Assembly (NCBI RefSeq): GCF_019212185.1
Contig: NZ_CP078138.1
Span: forward strand, 540,501 to 604,500
DNA from: Pseudomonas fluorescens
GTDB lineage: Bacteria > Pseudomonadota > Gammaproteobacteria > Pseudomonadales > Pseudomonadaceae
DNA: 64,000 nt
Direction: 5' to 3'
Made by a program: the position numbers and the translations under genes. Below are positions 27,521 to 38,036 of the stretch, in pieces (the stretch's first letter is position 1; each line of letters opens with the position of its first letter). The notes below the pieces were generated by a model. That model had not been told where the DNA came from and made no database searches. It saw nothing but the letters and a program-made list of their open reading frames with translations.

Positions 27521-29338
27521 GTGATTGTTAGTCCCTGTACTGCACCAAAATTGTCTGCCAAACGGTTGCGCAATGCACTGGCGACGGGCTCTGCCCTGTT
27601 GTGCCTGCTCAGCGCCGGCCAGCTTTGGGCATTCAATCTGAACGACGTGTCGGCCAAGGCGCAAGAGTTGGCCGGGCAGAAGTACGAAGCCCCGCGCAGC
27701 AATCTGCCGAACGAATTCCGCGAGATGAAGTTCGCCGATTATCAGAAAATTCGCTTCCTCACCGAAAAGGCCGAGTGGGCGGACAAGAAGACCCCGTTCA
27801 AGCTGTCGTTCTATCACCAGGGCATGCATTTCGATACGCCGGTGAAAATCAACGAAATCACGGCGAATACCGTCGAAGAGATCAAATACGACCCCAATCG
27901 TTTCGATTTCGGCGACCTCAAATTCGATCCTAAAGCCACCGAACAGCTGGGTTATGCCGGTTTCCGTGTGCTGTACCCGATCAACAAGGCTGACAAGCAA
28001 GACGAGATCATGACCATGCTCGGCGCGAGTTACTTCCGCGTCGTCGGCAAGAATCACGTCTACGGTTTGTCCGCTCGCGGCCTGGCAATCGACACCGCCT
28101 TGCCATCCGGCGAAGAGTTTCCGCGTTTTCGCGAGTTCTGGATTCAACAGCCCAAGCCGGGCGACAAGCACCTGGTGATCTTTGCGTTGCTGGATTCGCC
28201 ACGGGCCACCGGTGCCTACCGCCTGACCTTGCGTCCGGGCAGCGACACCATTGTCGACGTCAAGGCGCAGATGTTCCTTCGTGACAAAGTCGGCAAGCTC
28301 GGCATCGCGCCGCTGACCAGCATGTTCCTGTTCGGCGCCAACCAGCCGTCGAAAGTCCTCAACTACCGCCGTGAACTGCACGACTCCAGCGGCCTGGCGA
28401 TCCATGCCGGCAATGGCGAGTGGATCTGGCGTCCACTGAACAACCCGAAACACCTGGCCGTGAGCAACTTCTCGGTAGAGAACCCTCGTGGTTTCGGTCT
28501 GCTGCAACGTGGCCGTGACTTCAGCCACTACGAAGACCTCGACGACCGCTACGACAAGCGTCCAAGTGCCTGGATCGAGCCGAAAGGTGATTGGGGCAAG
28601 GGCACCGTCGACCTGGTCGAGATTCCGACCGCTGACGAAACCAACGACAACATCGTCGCTTTCTGGAGCCCGGAAACCATGCCGGAGCCGGGCAAGCCGC
28701 TGGACTTCGCCTACCGCATGCACTGGACCATGGACGAGGCGGCGATTCACGCGCCGGACAGCGCCTGGGTCAGCCAGACCTTGAAATCCACCGGTGACGT
28801 CAAGCAGTCCAACCTGATTCGTCAGCCGGACGGCAGCGTTGCCTACCTGGTGGACTTCGAAGGTCCGTCCCTGGCGGCATTGCCGGCCGATACCGATGTA
28901 CGCAGCCAGGTCAGCGTCGGCGACAACGCCGAACTGGTCGAGAACAGCGTGCGCTACAACCCGGAAACCAAGGGCTGGCGCCTGACCCTGCGACTGAAGA
29001 TCAAGGATCCGAGCAAGTCCACCGAGATGCGTGCAGCTCTGGTGCAGAACATCGTGCCGGCCGATCTGGCCAAGACCTCGATCCCGGCCTCCACCTCGTC
29101 GGTGGCCAAAGCTGACAAGGTCGCTGCGAAACAGGCCGAAAAAGCCGACAAGGATGCGAAAGCCGCCGAGGCCAATAAGGCCGAAGCCAAGCCGGTCGCG
29201 GATGCCAAGGATAAGGCCGACAAGAATGACGCCAAGCAGCCTGCTGCTGCCGACGCGGCCCCAGCCACACCGGAATCGGCGCCGACTGAAGAAGTCCTGA
29301 CCGAGACCTGGAGCTATCAGTTGCCTGCCGATGAGTAA
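27521..29338 (+). CDS. opgG: Periplasmic glucan biosynthesis protein G
   Basis: Periplasmic protein required for osmoregulated periplasmic glucan synthesis, probably acting on the beta-1,6 branching of the nascent chain. 605 residues from GTG 27521, preceded by CGAGGG; the frame opens nine codons earlier at a TTG without a good site. A signal peptide is present ([17 protein letters not shown]), then the full MdoG domain. Unusually, a Lys/Ala/Glu/Asp-rich low-complexity segment of about 80 residues (roughly 29050-29298) is inserted just before the terminal [12 protein letters not shown] strand, making the protein much longer than E. coli MdoG (511). The 277 bases upstream hold a leader and no gene. 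opgH overlaps by eight bases. Confidence 0.95.
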   Translation: MIVSPCTAPKLSAKRLRNALATGSALLCLLSAGQLWAFNLNDVSAKAQELAGQKYEAPRSNLPNEFREMKFADYQKIRFLTEKAEWADKKTPFKLSFYHQGMHFDTPVKINEITANTVEEIKYDPNRFDFGDLKFDPKATEQLGYAGFRVLYPINKADKQDEIMTMLGASYFRVVGKNHVYGLSARGLAIDTALPSGEEFPRFREFWIQQPKPGDKHLVIFALLDSPRATGAYRLTLRPGSDTIVDVKAQMFLRDKVGKLGIAPLTSMFLFGANQPSKVLNYRRELHDSSGLAIHAGNGEWIWRPLNNPKHLAVSNFSVENPRGFGLLQRGRDFSHYEDLDDRYDKRPSAWIEPKGDWGKGTVDLVEIPTADETNDNIVAFWSPETMPEPGKPLDFAYRMHWTMDEAAIHAPDSAWVSQTLKSTGDVKQSNLIRQPDGSVAYLVDFEGPSLAALPADTDVRSQVSVGDNAELVENSVRYNPETKGWRLTLRLKIKDPSKSTEMRAALVQNIVPADLAKTSIPASTSSVAKADKVAAKQAEKADKDAKAAEANKAEAKPVADAKDKADKNDAKQPAAADAAPATPESAPTEEVLTETWSYQLPADE

Positions 29339-31901
29339 TTCCCACGTACAGCCAGAGACTCTCAGCGAGTATTTGGCGCACCTGCCGATGACCGATGAGC
29401 AGCGCGCCGAACTGGCGGGCTGCAAGTCCTTCAGCGAACTGCATGAACGCCTGTCGTCTTCGACCTTCGACGCACCGAGCGAGGCCGCGCAGGCCTCGGT
29501 TGGCCGACGCCTGACCCTCAACTCCGCCGAGGAGCTGGAGGAGGCCGAGATGCTCGCGCTCGACGCCAGCGGTCGGGTCTGCCTCAAGGCAACCCCGCCG
29601 ATCCGTCGGACCAAGGTCGTGCCCGAGCCATGGCGCACCAATATCCTGGTGCGTGGCTGGCGGCGGCTGACTGGCCGCACCAACCCGCCGGCGCCACCCA
29701 AGGATGAGCGGGTGTTGCCGGCTGCGCGTTGGCGCACCGTTGGTTCGATCCGACGCTACATTCTCCTGCTGCTGATGCTCGGCCAGACCATCGTTGCCGG
29801 CTGGTACATGAAAGGCATCATGCCGTACCAGGGCTGGTCGTTCGTCGACCTTGAAGAAGTCATGCACCAACCGCTGCTGCAGACCGCCACGCAAGTGCTG
29901 CCGTATGCCTTGCAGACCAGCATCCTGATCCTGTTCGGGATTCTGTTTTGCTGGGTCTCGGCCGGTTTCTGGACCGCGTTGATGGGCTTCCTGGAATTGC
30001 TCACCGGGCACGATAAGTACCGTATCTCCGGGAAAAGCGCGGGCAACGAGGCGATTGCGAAAGACGCGCGTACCGCGTTGGTGATGCCGATCTGCAACGA
30101 AGACGTGCCACGGGTATTCGCCGGCTTGCGCGCGACCTTTGAATCGGTCGCCGCGACTGGCGATCTGGATCGGTTCGATTTCTTTGTCCTCAGTGACAGT
30201 AACGACACCGATATCTGCGTTGCCGAGCAGCAGGCCTGGCTGGACGTCTGCCGCGAGGCCAAGGGCTTCGGCAAGATCTTCTATCGCCGTCGTCGCCGTC
30301 GCGTGAAGCGCAAGAGCGGCAACCTCGACGACTTCTGCCGGCGCTGGGGTGGCGACTACAAGTACATGGTGGTACTGGATGCCGACTCGGTGATGAGCGG
30401 CGAGTGCCTGACCAGCCTGGTGCGCCTGATGGAAGCCACGCCGGACGCCGGGATCATCCAGACCGCGCCTCGGGCGTCGGGCATGGACACTCTGTATGCG
30501 CGCATGCAGCAGTTCGCGACCCGTGTTTATGGCCCGCTGTTCACCGCCGGCCTGCACTTCTGGCAGTTGGGTGAATCCCACTACTGGGGCCACAACGCGA
30601 TCATCCGCATGAAGCCGTTCATCGAGCACTGCGCCCTGGCGCCGCTGCCCGGTAAAGGCGCGTTCGCCGGTGCGATCCTGTCCCACGACTTCGTTGAGGC
30701 GGCGCTGATGCGCCGTGCCGGCTGGGGCGTGTGGATTGCCTATGATTTGCCGGGCAGCTACGAAGAACTGCCGCCGAACCTGCTGGACGAACTCAAGCGT
30801 GACCGTCGCTGGTGCCACGGTAACCTGATGAACTTCCGCCTGTTCCTGGTCAAGGGCATGCACCCGGTGCACCGTGCGGTGTTCCTCACCGGCGTGATGT
30901 CGTACCTGTCGGCGCCGCTGTGGTTCTTCTTCCTGGTGCTGTCGACGGCGCTGCTGGCGGTCAACACATTGATGGAGCCGCAGTACTTCCTTGAGCCGCG
31001 CCAGCTGTATCCGCTGTGGCCACAATGGCACCCGGACAAGGCCATCGCGCTGTTCTCGACCACTATCGTGCTGCTGTTCCTGCCCAAGTTGTTGAGCATC
31101 ATCCTGATCTGGGCCAAGGGCGCGAAAGAGTTCGGCGGCAAGTTCAAGGTCACCCTGTCGATGCTGCTGGAGATGCTGTTTTCCATGCTGCTGGCGCCGG
31201 TGCGGATGATTTTCCACACCCGCTTCGTGCTCGCCGCATTCCTCGGCTGGGCCGCGACCTGGAATTCGCCGCAGCGTGACGATGACTCCACGCCCTGGAG
31301 CGAGGCGGTCAAGCGCCACGGTCCGCAAACCCTGCTGGGTTTCTTCTGGGCCCTGCTGGTGATCTGGCTGAACCCGAGCTTCCTGTGGTGGCTGGTGCCG
31401 ATCGTCGGTTCGTTGATGCTGTCGATCCCTGTCTCGGTGATCTCCAGCCGTGTGGGCCTGGGCCTCAAGTCCCGTGACGAGAGCCTGTTCCTCATTCCTG
31501 AAGAATACAATCCGCCACAGGCCTTGCTGGCCACTGACCAGTACACCCACGAAAACCGTTGGCATGCACTGAACGATGGCTTCATCCGGGCCGTGGTCGA
31601 TCCGCAGCAGAACGCTCTGGCGTGTGCTCTGGCGACTTCGCGTCACGGCCAGGCCGAGCCGATCGAGTGGCTGCGTGCCGAGCGCGTGCGGCATGCGTTG
31701 AAAGTCGGCCCTGCCGGGCTGAACAACCATGAGCGCCTGCAACTGCTCAGCGACCCGGTGGCTCTGGCCCGCCTGCATGAGCAGGTCTGGAGCGAAGGTC
31801 ACGCCGAGTGGCTGGACGCCTGGCGCGGTTCGGTGAAAGCCGACCCCCATGCACCGTTGTTGCCGCTCAAACCCCTGAGCTTGCAGGCACAACCGGCCTG
31901 A
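29331..31901 (+). CDS. opgH: Glucans biosynthesis glucosyltransferase H
   Basis: Inner-membrane family 2 glycosyltransferase that polymerises beta-1,2-glucan from UDP-glucose and extrudes it to the periplasm. 856 residues. N-terminal cytosolic part, two TM helices near 145-165 and 190-215, a GT-A domain with [16 protein letters not shown], the DAD metal motif in [11 protein letters not shown] and the RRW motif in [15 protein letters not shown], then several C-terminal TM helices from about residue 515. Overlaps opgG (ATGAGTAA), so the two are coupled. Confidence 0.97.
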   Translation: MSNSHVQPETLSEYLAHLPMTDEQRAELAGCKSFSELHERLSSSTFDAPSEAAQASVGRRLTLNSAEELEEAEMLALDASGRVCLKATPPIRRTKVVPEPWRTNILVRGWRRLTGRTNPPAPPKDERVLPAARWRTVGSIRRYILLLLMLGQTIVAGWYMKGIMPYQGWSFVDLEEVMHQPLLQTATQVLPYALQTSILILFGILFCWVSAGFWTALMGFLELLTGHDKYRISGKSAGNEAIAKDARTALVMPICNEDVPRVFAGLRATFESVAATGDLDRFDFFVLSDSNDTDICVAEQQAWLDVCREAKGFGKIFYRRRRRRVKRKSGNLDDFCRRWGGDYKYMVVLDADSVMSGECLTSLVRLMEATPDAGIIQTAPRASGMDTLYARMQQFATRVYGPLFTAGLHFWQLGESHYWGHNAIIRMKPFIEHCALAPLPGKGAFAGAILSHDFVEAALMRRAGWGVWIAYDLPGSYEELPPNLLDELKRDRRWCHGNLMNFRLFLVKGMHPVHRAVFLTGVMSYLSAPLWFFFLVLSTALLAVNTLMEPQYFLEPRQLYPLWPQWHPDKAIALFSTTIVLLFLPKLLSIILIWAKGAKEFGGKFKVTLSMLLEMLFSMLLAPVRMIFHTRFVLAAFLGWAATWNSPQRDDDSTPWSEAVKRHGPQTLLGFFWALLVIWLNPSFLWWLVPIVGSLMLSIPVSVISSRVGLGLKSRDESLFLIPEEYNPPQALLATDQYTHENRWHALNDGFIRAVVDPQQNALACALATSRHGQAEPIEWLRAERVRHALKVGPAGLNNHERLQLLSDPVALARLHEQVWSEGHAEWLDAWRGSVKADPHAPLLPLKPLSLQAQPA

Positions 31902-31910
31902 CGAAAAAAC

Positions 31911-31937
31911 CCCGCATGCAGATGCGGGGTTTTTTTG
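31911..31937 (+). terminator. Rho-independent terminator of opgGH
   Basis: CCCCGCAT / ATGCGGGG stem, GCAG loop and a run of seven T, ten bases after opgH. Confidence 0.93.
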
Positions 31938-32140
31938 TACCTGCAATTGGCGATTCTTCCTACTTACCGCAAAGGCAATGAACTACGACAAAAGCCTTCA
32001 TCCTCTTTGTCCAAGTCGACGAGTGCGTTAGCATCGCTGCCTTCTTTGGTGCGCCTGGACAGCCTTCTGTCCTTATCTGCCGGATTTCCACACGAAAACG
32101 GCAATTTGCGTGCCTGACTACAAAAAGATTGGGGACTTTG

Positions 32141-32941
32141 ATGATGAAGAAGTATCTCTCGATGCTGCTGCTTGGCGTCACTGCACTGGTAACCGTCAAC
32201 GCCGCACAGGCTGGCGCCATCGATGACGCAGTCAAGCGCGGCACCTTGAAAGTCGGCATGGATCCGACCTACATGCCGTTCGAAATGACCAACAAACGCG
32301 GCGAAATCATCGGCTTCGAAGTCGATCTGCTCAAGGCCATGACCAAGGCCATGGGCGTCAAGCTGGAACTGGTGTCCACCGGCTACGACGGGATCATCCC
32401 GGCCCTGCTGACCGATAAGTTCGACATGATCGGCAGTGGCATGACCCTGACCCAGGAACGCAACCTGCGCCTGAACTTCAGCGAACCCTTCATCGTAGTT
32501 GGCCAGACCCTGCTGATCCGCAAGGAGCTGGAAGGCACCATCAAGTCCTACAAAGACCTGAACACGGCTGACTACCGCATCACCTCCAAGCTGGGCACCA
32601 CCGGCGAGATGGTCGCCAAGAAGCTGATGTCCAAGGCCAAGTACCACGGCTACGACAACGAGCAGGAAGGTGTGCTGGACGTGGTCAACGGCAAGGCTGA
32701 CGCGTTCGTCTACGACGCACCGTACAACGTGGTGGCGGTAAACAAGGTGGGCAATGGCAAGCTGGTGTTCCTCGACAAGCCGTTCACCTACGAGCCTCTG
32801 GCGTTCGGTCTGAAGAAGGGCGACTACGACAGCCTGAACTTCATCAACAACTTCCTGCACCAGATCCACGAAGACGGCACCTACGATCGCATCCATGACA
32901 AGTGGTTCAAAGACACCGCTTGGCAGAAAGACATGGAATAA
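32141..32941 (+). CDS. Periplasmic polar amino acid-binding protein of ABC transporter
   Basis: 266 residues from ATG 32141 (ATG 32144 also possible). Signal peptide KKYLSMLLLGVTALVTVNAAQA, then a cluster-F type SBP fold: GTLKVGMDPTYMPFEM at the N-terminus, IGFEVDLLKAM, FSEPFIVVGQTL and the hinge DAFVYDAPYN. These identify the polar amino acid family (PF00497); the exact ligand cannot be read. The permease and ATPase genes follow after a 132-base gap occupied by a REP pair. Confidence 0.93.
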   Translation: MMKKYLSMLLLGVTALVTVNAAQAGAIDDAVKRGTLKVGMDPTYMPFEMTNKRGEIIGFEVDLLKAMTKAMGVKLELVSTGYDGIIPALLTDKFDMIGSGMTLTQERNLRLNFSEPFIVVGQTLLIRKELEGTIKSYKDLNTADYRITSKLGTTGEMVAKKLMSKAKYHGYDNEQEGVLDVVNGKADAFVYDAPYNVVAVNKVGNGKLVFLDKPFTYEPLAFGLKKGDYDSLNFINNFLHQIHEDGTYDRIHDKWFKDTAWQKDME

Positions 32942-32970
32942 CACCGGTCAGCCAGACCGCGTCGCGTCAA

Positions 32971-33032
32971 TCGCGAGCAGGCTCGCTCCTACAGGAGAAC
33001 GCATTCCTCTGTAGGAGCGAGCCTGCTCGCGA
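32971..33032. repeat. BIME: perfect REP inverted pair between binding-protein and permease genes
   Basis: Two 23-bp arms (32971-32993 and 33010-33032), exactly reverse complementary, each containing the REP core GAGCCTGCTCGC or its complement, with 16 bases between. In the mRNA they form one long stem just after the SBP gene. Confidence 0.92.
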
Positions 33033-33073
33033 TGACGGCTTTCCAGGCAACAAAAAATCCCCCGGAACCCGCA

Positions 33074-34033
33074 ATGAAACATAAAAAAGCCCAATGGCCC
33101 TGGCACGTCCTGACCGTGCTGGTGCTGGTCGGCTTGGCTGGCGCTTTGTACTACGCCACCTCGCTGATGTCCTACGAATGGCGCTGGAACCGCGTCCCGC
33201 AGTACTTCGCCTACCACGCCGAGGAAACCCAGCGCGCCGCCGACATTTCCACCGTCAGCGAACTGGTGCGCAAGGGCGACAAGGCTGAAGTGACCCTGCG
33301 CAACGATGCCGGCACCGAGCAAGTGCTGGTCGTCGACGAGAACAGCCTGCAAGTGGCGCGTGGCGACGATGTGGCTGAAGGCGATGTGGTCGGTGTCACT
33401 CGGCATTGGGCTGCCGGACCGCTGCTGTGGGGCCTGTGGACGACCTTGTGGCTGTCGTTGGTCTCGGGTGTGCTCGGGCTGTTGATCGGCCTGGCAACCG
33501 GCCTGTGCCGGCTGTCGAACAACCCGACCCTGCGCGACCTGTCGATCGTCTACATCGAACTGGTACGCGGTACGCCGCTGCTGGTGCAGATATTCATTTT
33601 CTACTTCTTCATCGGCACGGTCCTGAACCTCTCTCGCGAGTTCGCCGGGATCGCCGCGCTGTCGCTGTTCACCGGCGCCTACGTGGCCGAAATCATTCGT
33701 TCCGGGGTGCAGTCGATTGCCCGTGGGCAAAACGAGGCCGCGCGCTCCCTGGGTCTGAATGCCAGCCAGTCGATGCGTCACGTGGTTCTGCCGCAAGCCT
33801 TCAAGCGCGTGCTGCCGCCGTTGGCCGGGCAGTTCATCAGCCTGGTCAAGGACACCTCGCTGGTGTCGGTGATCGCCATCACCGAGCTGCTCAAGAGCGG
33901 CCGGGAAGTCATCACCACCTCGTTCTCGCCGTTCGAAATTCTGTTCTGCGTGGCAGGGCTGTACCTGTTGATCAACCTGCCGCTGTCGAAAATCGCCAGC
34001 CGGCTTGAGCGGAGGCTCGCGCAAAGTGATTGA
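33074..34033 (+). CDS. Amino acid ABC transporter permease with extra periplasmic segment
   Basis: 319 residues from ATG 33074; the frame opens earlier but within the REP pair. An N-terminal TM helix (about 12-32) is followed by about 75 hydrophilic residues with a beta pattern ([22 protein letters not shown]), then the usual HisMQ-type permease domain from about residue 115 with the EAA loop near [29 protein letters not shown]. Only one permease gene is present, so the pore is probably a homodimer. The TGA overlaps the ATPase gene. Confidence 0.92.
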   Translation: MKHKKAQWPWHVLTVLVLVGLAGALYYATSLMSYEWRWNRVPQYFAYHAEETQRAADISTVSELVRKGDKAEVTLRNDAGTEQVLVVDENSLQVARGDDVAEGDVVGVTRHWAAGPLLWGLWTTLWLSLVSGVLGLLIGLATGLCRLSNNPTLRDLSIVYIELVRGTPLLVQIFIFYFFIGTVLNLSREFAGIAALSLFTGAYVAEIIRSGVQSIARGQNEAARSLGLNASQSMRHVVLPQAFKRVLPPLAGQFISLVKDTSLVSVIAITELLKSGREVITTSFSPFEILFCVAGLYLLINLPLSKIASRLERRLAQSD

Positions 34034-34760
34034 AGTCCGCGATCTGATAAAAGTCTTCGACACCCGTGGCCAGATCGTCCGCGCCGTGGACAACGTCACC
34101 ACGCAAGTGGCTAAGGGCGAAGTGCTGGTGGTGATCGGCCCGTCGGGCTCGGGCAAGTCGACCTTCCTGCGCTGCCTCAATGGGCTGGAAGAGTTCGACT
34201 CGGGCTCGGTGAGCATCGACGGCCTGCAACTGGCCGACCCGAAAACCGACATCAATGCCTACCGCCGTGAAGTCGGCATGGTGTTCCAGCATTTCAACCT
34301 GTTCCCGCACATGACCGTGCTCGACAACCTGTGCCTGGCGCAGAAGGTCGTGCGCAAGCGCGGCAAGAAGGAGCGCGAGGCCAAGGCCATGGCGCTGCTG
34401 GAAAAGGTCGGCATCGCGCAGAAGGCCCATGAATTCCCTTCGCGCCTCTCCGGCGGCCAGCAACAGCGGGTGGCGATCGCCCGGGCGCTGGCGATGGAAC
34501 CCAAGGTCATGCTGTTCGACGAACCGACCTCGGCCCTCGACCCGGAAATGGTCGGCGAAGTGCTGGACGTGATGAAGACCCTGGCCGTGGAAGGCATGAC
34601 CATGGTCTGCGTCACCCACGAAATGGGCTTCGCCCGCGAAGTGGCAGACCGGGTGCTGTTCTTCGATCACGGCAAACTGCTGGAAGACGCCTCGCCGGCG
34701 GAATTCTTCGATGCACCGAAGGATCCGCGGGCGCAGGCGTTTTTGCGCCAGGTGCTGTAA
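34026..34760 (+). CDS. Amino acid ABC transporter ATP-binding protein
   Basis: 244 residues from GTG 34026, ten bases after GGAGG, overlapping the permease by eight bases. Walker [11 protein letters not shown]-loop [11 protein letters not shown], signature LSGGQQQR, Walker [14 protein letters not shown] and the H-loop VTHEM are all intact; the D-loop/A-loop spacing is that of GlnQ/HisP-type ATPases for polar amino acids. Confidence 0.96.
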   Translation: MIEVRDLIKVFDTRGQIVRAVDNVTTQVAKGEVLVVIGPSGSGKSTFLRCLNGLEEFDSGSVSIDGLQLADPKTDINAYRREVGMVFQHFNLFPHMTVLDNLCLAQKVVRKRGKKEREAKAMALLEKVGIAQKAHEFPSRLSGGQQQRVAIARALAMEPKVMLFDEPTSALDPEMVGEVLDVMKTLAVEGMTMVCVTHEMGFAREVADRVLFFDHGKLLEDASPAEFFDAPKDPRAQAFLRQVL

Positions 34761-34761
34761 G

Positions 34762-34803
34762 ACGTTCGGGCGCCCGCAGTAAATTGACGAGCGCCCGGAA
34801 CGT
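34762..34803 (+). terminator. Hairpin after the ABC transporter operon
   Basis: ACGTTCGGGCGC pairs with GCGCCCGGAACGT (one bulged C), directly after the ATPase stop. Followed by TTATTAG rather than a clean T-run. Confidence 0.5.
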
Positions 34804-34835
34804 TTATTAGGGATCACCCGGAAGGTTTACAGCAC

Positions 34836-35306
34836 ATGGATTGTATTTTTTGCGCAATGCTCGCCGGCCAAGCGCCGATGCATCTGATTTGGCAGGATGA
34901 AGGCCACGTCGCCTTTCTCTCCATTCGCCCCAATACACCGGGTTTTTCCGTGGTGGTGCCGAGGCAGCACCATGGCAGCTACGCGTTTGCCCAGTCGGAC
35001 GAAGTACTGGCGGGGTTGGTGATAGCGGCGAAGAAAGTCGCCTTGCTTATCGACCGGGCGCTGCCGGGCGTTGGCCGTACTGGCCTGATGCTTGAAGGCT
35101 ATGGCATTGATCACCTGCACGCGAAACTCTTCCCCATGCACGGCACGGGCGACTCCAGTGCCTTCAAGCCGCTGGCGTCCAACGTCGACGAGTTCTTCGA
35201 GCGCTACGAGGGCTATATCTCGTCCCATGATTTCAAGGGCGAACTCAATCACGACCTGGCGGCGATGGCCCGGCATATTCGTCAGGTGGGTGGCTCGCCG
35301 GACTGA
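34836..35306 (+). CDS. HIT-domain protein with a non-standard triad
   Basis: 156-residue HIT-family nucleotide hydrolase/transferase. N-terminal Cys-x-x-Cys (DCIFCAML), RPNTPGFSVVVPRQH, then the triad region GYGIDHLHAKLFP. A canonical triad is HxHxH; here it reads H-L-H-A-K, so the third histidine is replaced by lysine while the middle (nucleophilic) histidine remains. The change is in an otherwise intact, conserved protein, so it is not a pseudogene. Substrate unknown. Confidence 0.88.
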   Translation: MDCIFCAMLAGQAPMHLIWQDEGHVAFLSIRPNTPGFSVVVPRQHHGSYAFAQSDEVLAGLVIAAKKVALLIDRALPGVGRTGLMLEGYGIDHLHAKLFPMHGTGDSSAFKPLASNVDEFFERYEGYISSHDFKGELNHDLAAMARHIRQVGGSPD

Positions 35307-35309
35307 AGC

Positions 35310-35331
35310 GGGAGGCTGCTGGCAGCCTCCC
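35310..35331. terminator. Hairpin between convergent HIT and chemoreceptor genes
   Basis: GGGAGGCTGC / GCAGCCTCCC perfect 10-bp stem with a 2-base spacer. No T-run; may serve both converging transcripts. Confidence 0.45.
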
Positions 35332-35339
35332 GGTCTCGA

Positions 35340-37256
35340 TCAAACCCGAAACTTGCCCACCAGCAACTGCAAATGCGTCCCCAACCGCGCCAGCTCGACG
35401 CTGGAGGACGCGGTTTCTTCGCTGGCGGCGGCCGTCTGTTCGGAGACGTCACGCACATTGAGCACGCTGCGGTTGATCTCTTCGGCCACCGCGCTTTGCT
35501 GTTCGGCAGCGGCGGCGATCTGCTGGTTCATTGCCTGGATCGCCGACACGGTGCGGGTGATGTTGTCCAGTGAGCCACCGGCGCGGCGGGTCAGCTCGAC
35601 GCTGCTGTCGGTCAGGGCGCGGCTGTTGTCCATGATGCTGGCGACCTGTTGGGTGCCGCTTTGCAGGCCGACGATCAGTTCTTCGATCTCTTCCGTGGAT
35701 TTCTGGGTGCGCTGCGCCAGGCTGCGCACTTCGTCGGCGACCACGGCGAAACCACGGCCGGCTTCACCGGCACGCGCGGCCTCGATGGCGGCGTTAAGGG
35801 CCAGCAGGTTGGTTTGCTGGGCTACGGACTTAATCACGTCCAGCACGCTGCCGATCTTGTCGCTCTCGCGCTGCAGATGGCCCATGGCTTCGGTGGAGTG
35901 GCCGACTTCGGTGGCCAGGCGCTCGATCTGCGCGATGGCTTCGTTGACGACCTTGTCGCCTTCACGGGCCTGCTGGTCGGCGGCGACGGCGGCTTCGGAC
36001 GCCTCTTCGGCGTTGCGCGCGACTTCCTGCACGGTGGCGGCCATTTCGTTCATGGCGGTGGCCACCTGGTCGGTCTCGACTTTCTGGCTGTTGACCCCGG
36101 CGCTGGTCTGCTCGGTCACGGCGGACAGCTCTTCGGCAGCGCTGGCGATTTGCGTCACGCCGTCGCTGATGCCACCGATCAGCTCGCGCAGGCCGACGGT
36201 CATGCTCTGGATCGCACGTTGCAACTGACCCAGCTCGTCGCGACGCTGGGACACCAGGTCGTGGGTCAGGTCGCCTGCGGCGATGCGCTGCGAGACGGTC
36301 AGGGCCTGATTCAGCGGGATGATGATCTGGCGAGTGATGGCCCAGGCCGCGATCAGGCCAAAGACCAGCGCAAGGATGGTGGCCAGCAGCAGGGTGTTCT
36401 TGGCGTGTGCGGCATCGCTGTCGCGCACCTGGGTCTGGGATAGCGTCAGCTTTTTGCTCAGGTCCATCAGCCGTTCGCCTTGCTGGGCCATGTCCTTGAG
36501 CGCGGCCGCGCTGGCGACCTGAGCGTCGCGGAACTGACTGACCGCTGCACGGTAGCCGACCAGAGAATCGCTGGCCTGCTGCAGGTTAGTGACGTGCTGA
36601 TCAGGCAACTGCCCCGGCAGGCTTTTCAGGTAGCTGAGGGCATTGTCGATGGCGTCGAGGGCCGGTTGCTGGGCCTCGGCCTTGCCGCTGTAGGTATAGC
36701 CGCGCACCTGGAAACGCGCTTGCTGGAGCAGTTTGCTCAGCTCGACGACGCTGTTGAACTGGCTGACGTTGTCGCCTTGCAGCAACGTTTTTTCGATTTC
36801 ACCGACCCGCGCCACGGCGTTGTCGGCGGTGGCACCCAGCCTGGCGCGCGCGGCCTCGCGGCTGGCGGTGGCCTGGGTCAGGTCGGTGAAGGCGCTGCGG
36901 TAGGCGCTGGCGGCGTCCAGTTGCTGCTTGAGCATGGCCAGGTCAGCAGGCTGTTCGATCATCGTCAGGGCGCTCTTGAGGCCCTGGTCGAGCGTGTTCA
37001 ACACCTCGCTGACCGCCGCCGGGCCTTGCTCGCCATGCTGCATGTCGTAGTTCAGGCGAGCGATGCGCAGGTCCTTGGTCAGCTCGTTGAGGCTGGAGAT
37101 GTAGCCCAGCTTGTCGCCCCGGCTGATGATGCTGCTCATGCCCGACCAGCCGTTGACGGTGATCAACAGGGTCAGCAACAGCACCAGTCCGAAGCCGATT
37201 CCCAGCTTGCGATTGACGCTCACATTGCCCAGATTCTCGGCTAACCATCGGTACAT
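35340..37256 (-). CDS. Methyl-accepting chemotaxis protein, HBM sensor type
   Basis: 638 residues from ATG 37256 (GGGGAG eight bases upstream; the frame opens eight codons earlier). TM1 about 20-42, a periplasmic all-helical region of about 250 residues (45-290), TM2 about 293-313, HAMP and the signalling domain with [25 protein letters not shown] split by the usual hairpin tip. Sensor length and the [15 protein letters not shown] helix match helical bimodular (HBM) receptors such as McpS of P. putida (639 residues), which bind TCA-cycle organic acids. A carboxylate ligand is therefore plausible, not proven. Confidence 0.92.
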   Translation of the reverse strand: MYRWLAENLGNVSVNRKLGIGFGLVLLLTLLITVNGWSGMSSIISRGDKLGYISSLNELTKDLRIARLNYDMQHGEQGPAAVSEVLNTLDQGLKSALTMIEQPADLAMLKQQLDAASAYRSAFTDLTQATASREAARARLGATADNAVARVGEIEKTLLQGDNVSQFNSVVELSKLLQQARFQVRGYTYSGKAEAQQPALDAIDNALSYLKSLPGQLPDQHVTNLQQASDSLVGYRAAVSQFRDAQVASAAALKDMAQQGERLMDLSKKLTLSQTQVRDSDAAHAKNTLLLATILALVFGLIAAWAITRQIIIPLNQALTVSQRIAAGDLTHDLVSQRRDELGQLQRAIQSMTVGLRELIGGISDGVTQIASAAEELSAVTEQTSAGVNSQKVETDQVATAMNEMAATVQEVARNAEEASEAAVAADQQAREGDKVVNEAIAQIERLATEVGHSTEAMGHLQRESDKIGSVLDVIKSVAQQTNLLALNAAIEAARAGEAGRGFAVVADEVRSLAQRTQKSTEEIEELIVGLQSGTQQVASIMDNSRALTDSSVELTRRAGGSLDNITRTVSAIQAMNQQIAAAAEQQSAVAEEINRSVLNVRDVSEQTAAASEETASSSVELARLGTHLQLLVGKFRV

Positions 37257-37328
37257 GCTGCGAACTCCCCATCGAATCAATTCTTGGGGAGGTTATCGGC
37301 AGGCGAGCGTGAATCTGTAGGCGCAGAC

Positions 37329-38036
37329 TTAGAACAGGCGGGCCAACAAGGCGGTGACGGCGGTTTCAACCCGCAGGATGCGTTCACCCAACTGCACCGG
37401 TTGCAGCCCGGCCTTGCCCAGCAGGTCGATCTCGTAGGGGATCCAGCCACCTTCAGGGCCGATGGCCAGGGTCACCGGCTCATTCAGTCCGCGTGGGCAG
37501 GGCGGGTGGTTGCCGGGGTGACCGACCAGGCCCAGGGTGCCTTCGACGATGGCCGGCAGGCGGTCTTCGACAAACGGCTTGAAGCGCTTTTCGATGGTTA
37601 TGCTCGGCAAGGCGGTATCACGGGCTTGTTCCAGACCCAGGACCAGTTGTTCGCGGATCGCTTCGGGTTCGAGAAACGGGGTCTGCCAGAAGCTCTTTTC
37701 AACGCGGTAGCTGTTGACCAGCACCACATTGGCCACGCCCATGGTGGCCACGGTCTGAAACACCCGACGGAGCATCTTCGGGCGGGGCAGGGCGAGGACC
37801 AGGGTCAGCGGCAATTTGGCTGGCGGTGCCTGGTCGAGGCTGACCCGCAGCTCGGCTTCGCCGGACTCGAGGCGCAGCACTTCGGCGGCACCCATCAAGC
37901 CGCCGATGCGCCCGACCCGCAAGCTATCGCCGACCGCCACGCGATGCACTTCCTGCATGTGGGTCAGGCGCCGATCGCGCAGCACGACGCGGTCGGCTGC
38001 AATGAAGTCAGCCTCTTCGAGGAGCAGCAGATTCAC
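37329..38036 (-). CDS. rsmE: 16S rRNA (uracil-1498-N3)-methyltransferase
   Basis: SPOUT methyltransferase, 235 residues. N-terminal PUA-like domain ([17 protein letters not shown]) and C-terminal trefoil knot with LAIGPEGGW and [12 protein letters not shown]. Its start overlaps the end of tatC by four bases (ATGA type), placing it last in the tat-rsmE unit. Confidence 0.96.
   Translation of the reverse strand: MNLLLLEEADFIAADRVVLRDRRLTHMQEVHRVAVGDSLRVGRIGGLMGAAEVLRLESGEAELRVSLDQAPPAKLPLTLVLALPRPKMLRRVFQTVATMGVANVVLVNSYRVEKSFWQTPFLEPEAIREQLVLGLEQARDTALPSITIEKRFKPFVEDRLPAIVEGTLGLVGHPGNHPPCPRGLNEPVTLAIGPEGGWIPYEIDLLGKAGLQPVQLGERILRVETAVTALLARLF

Noticed and set aside
29001..31946. 981-codon open frame on the minus strand across opgG and opgH
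   Set aside because: Antisense to two confidently identified coupled genes; composition is typical of an antisense shadow, no motifs.
34836..35306. HIT gene considered as a decayed pseudogene because of the missing third histidine
   Set aside because: Frame, length, ribosome context and all other motifs are intact.
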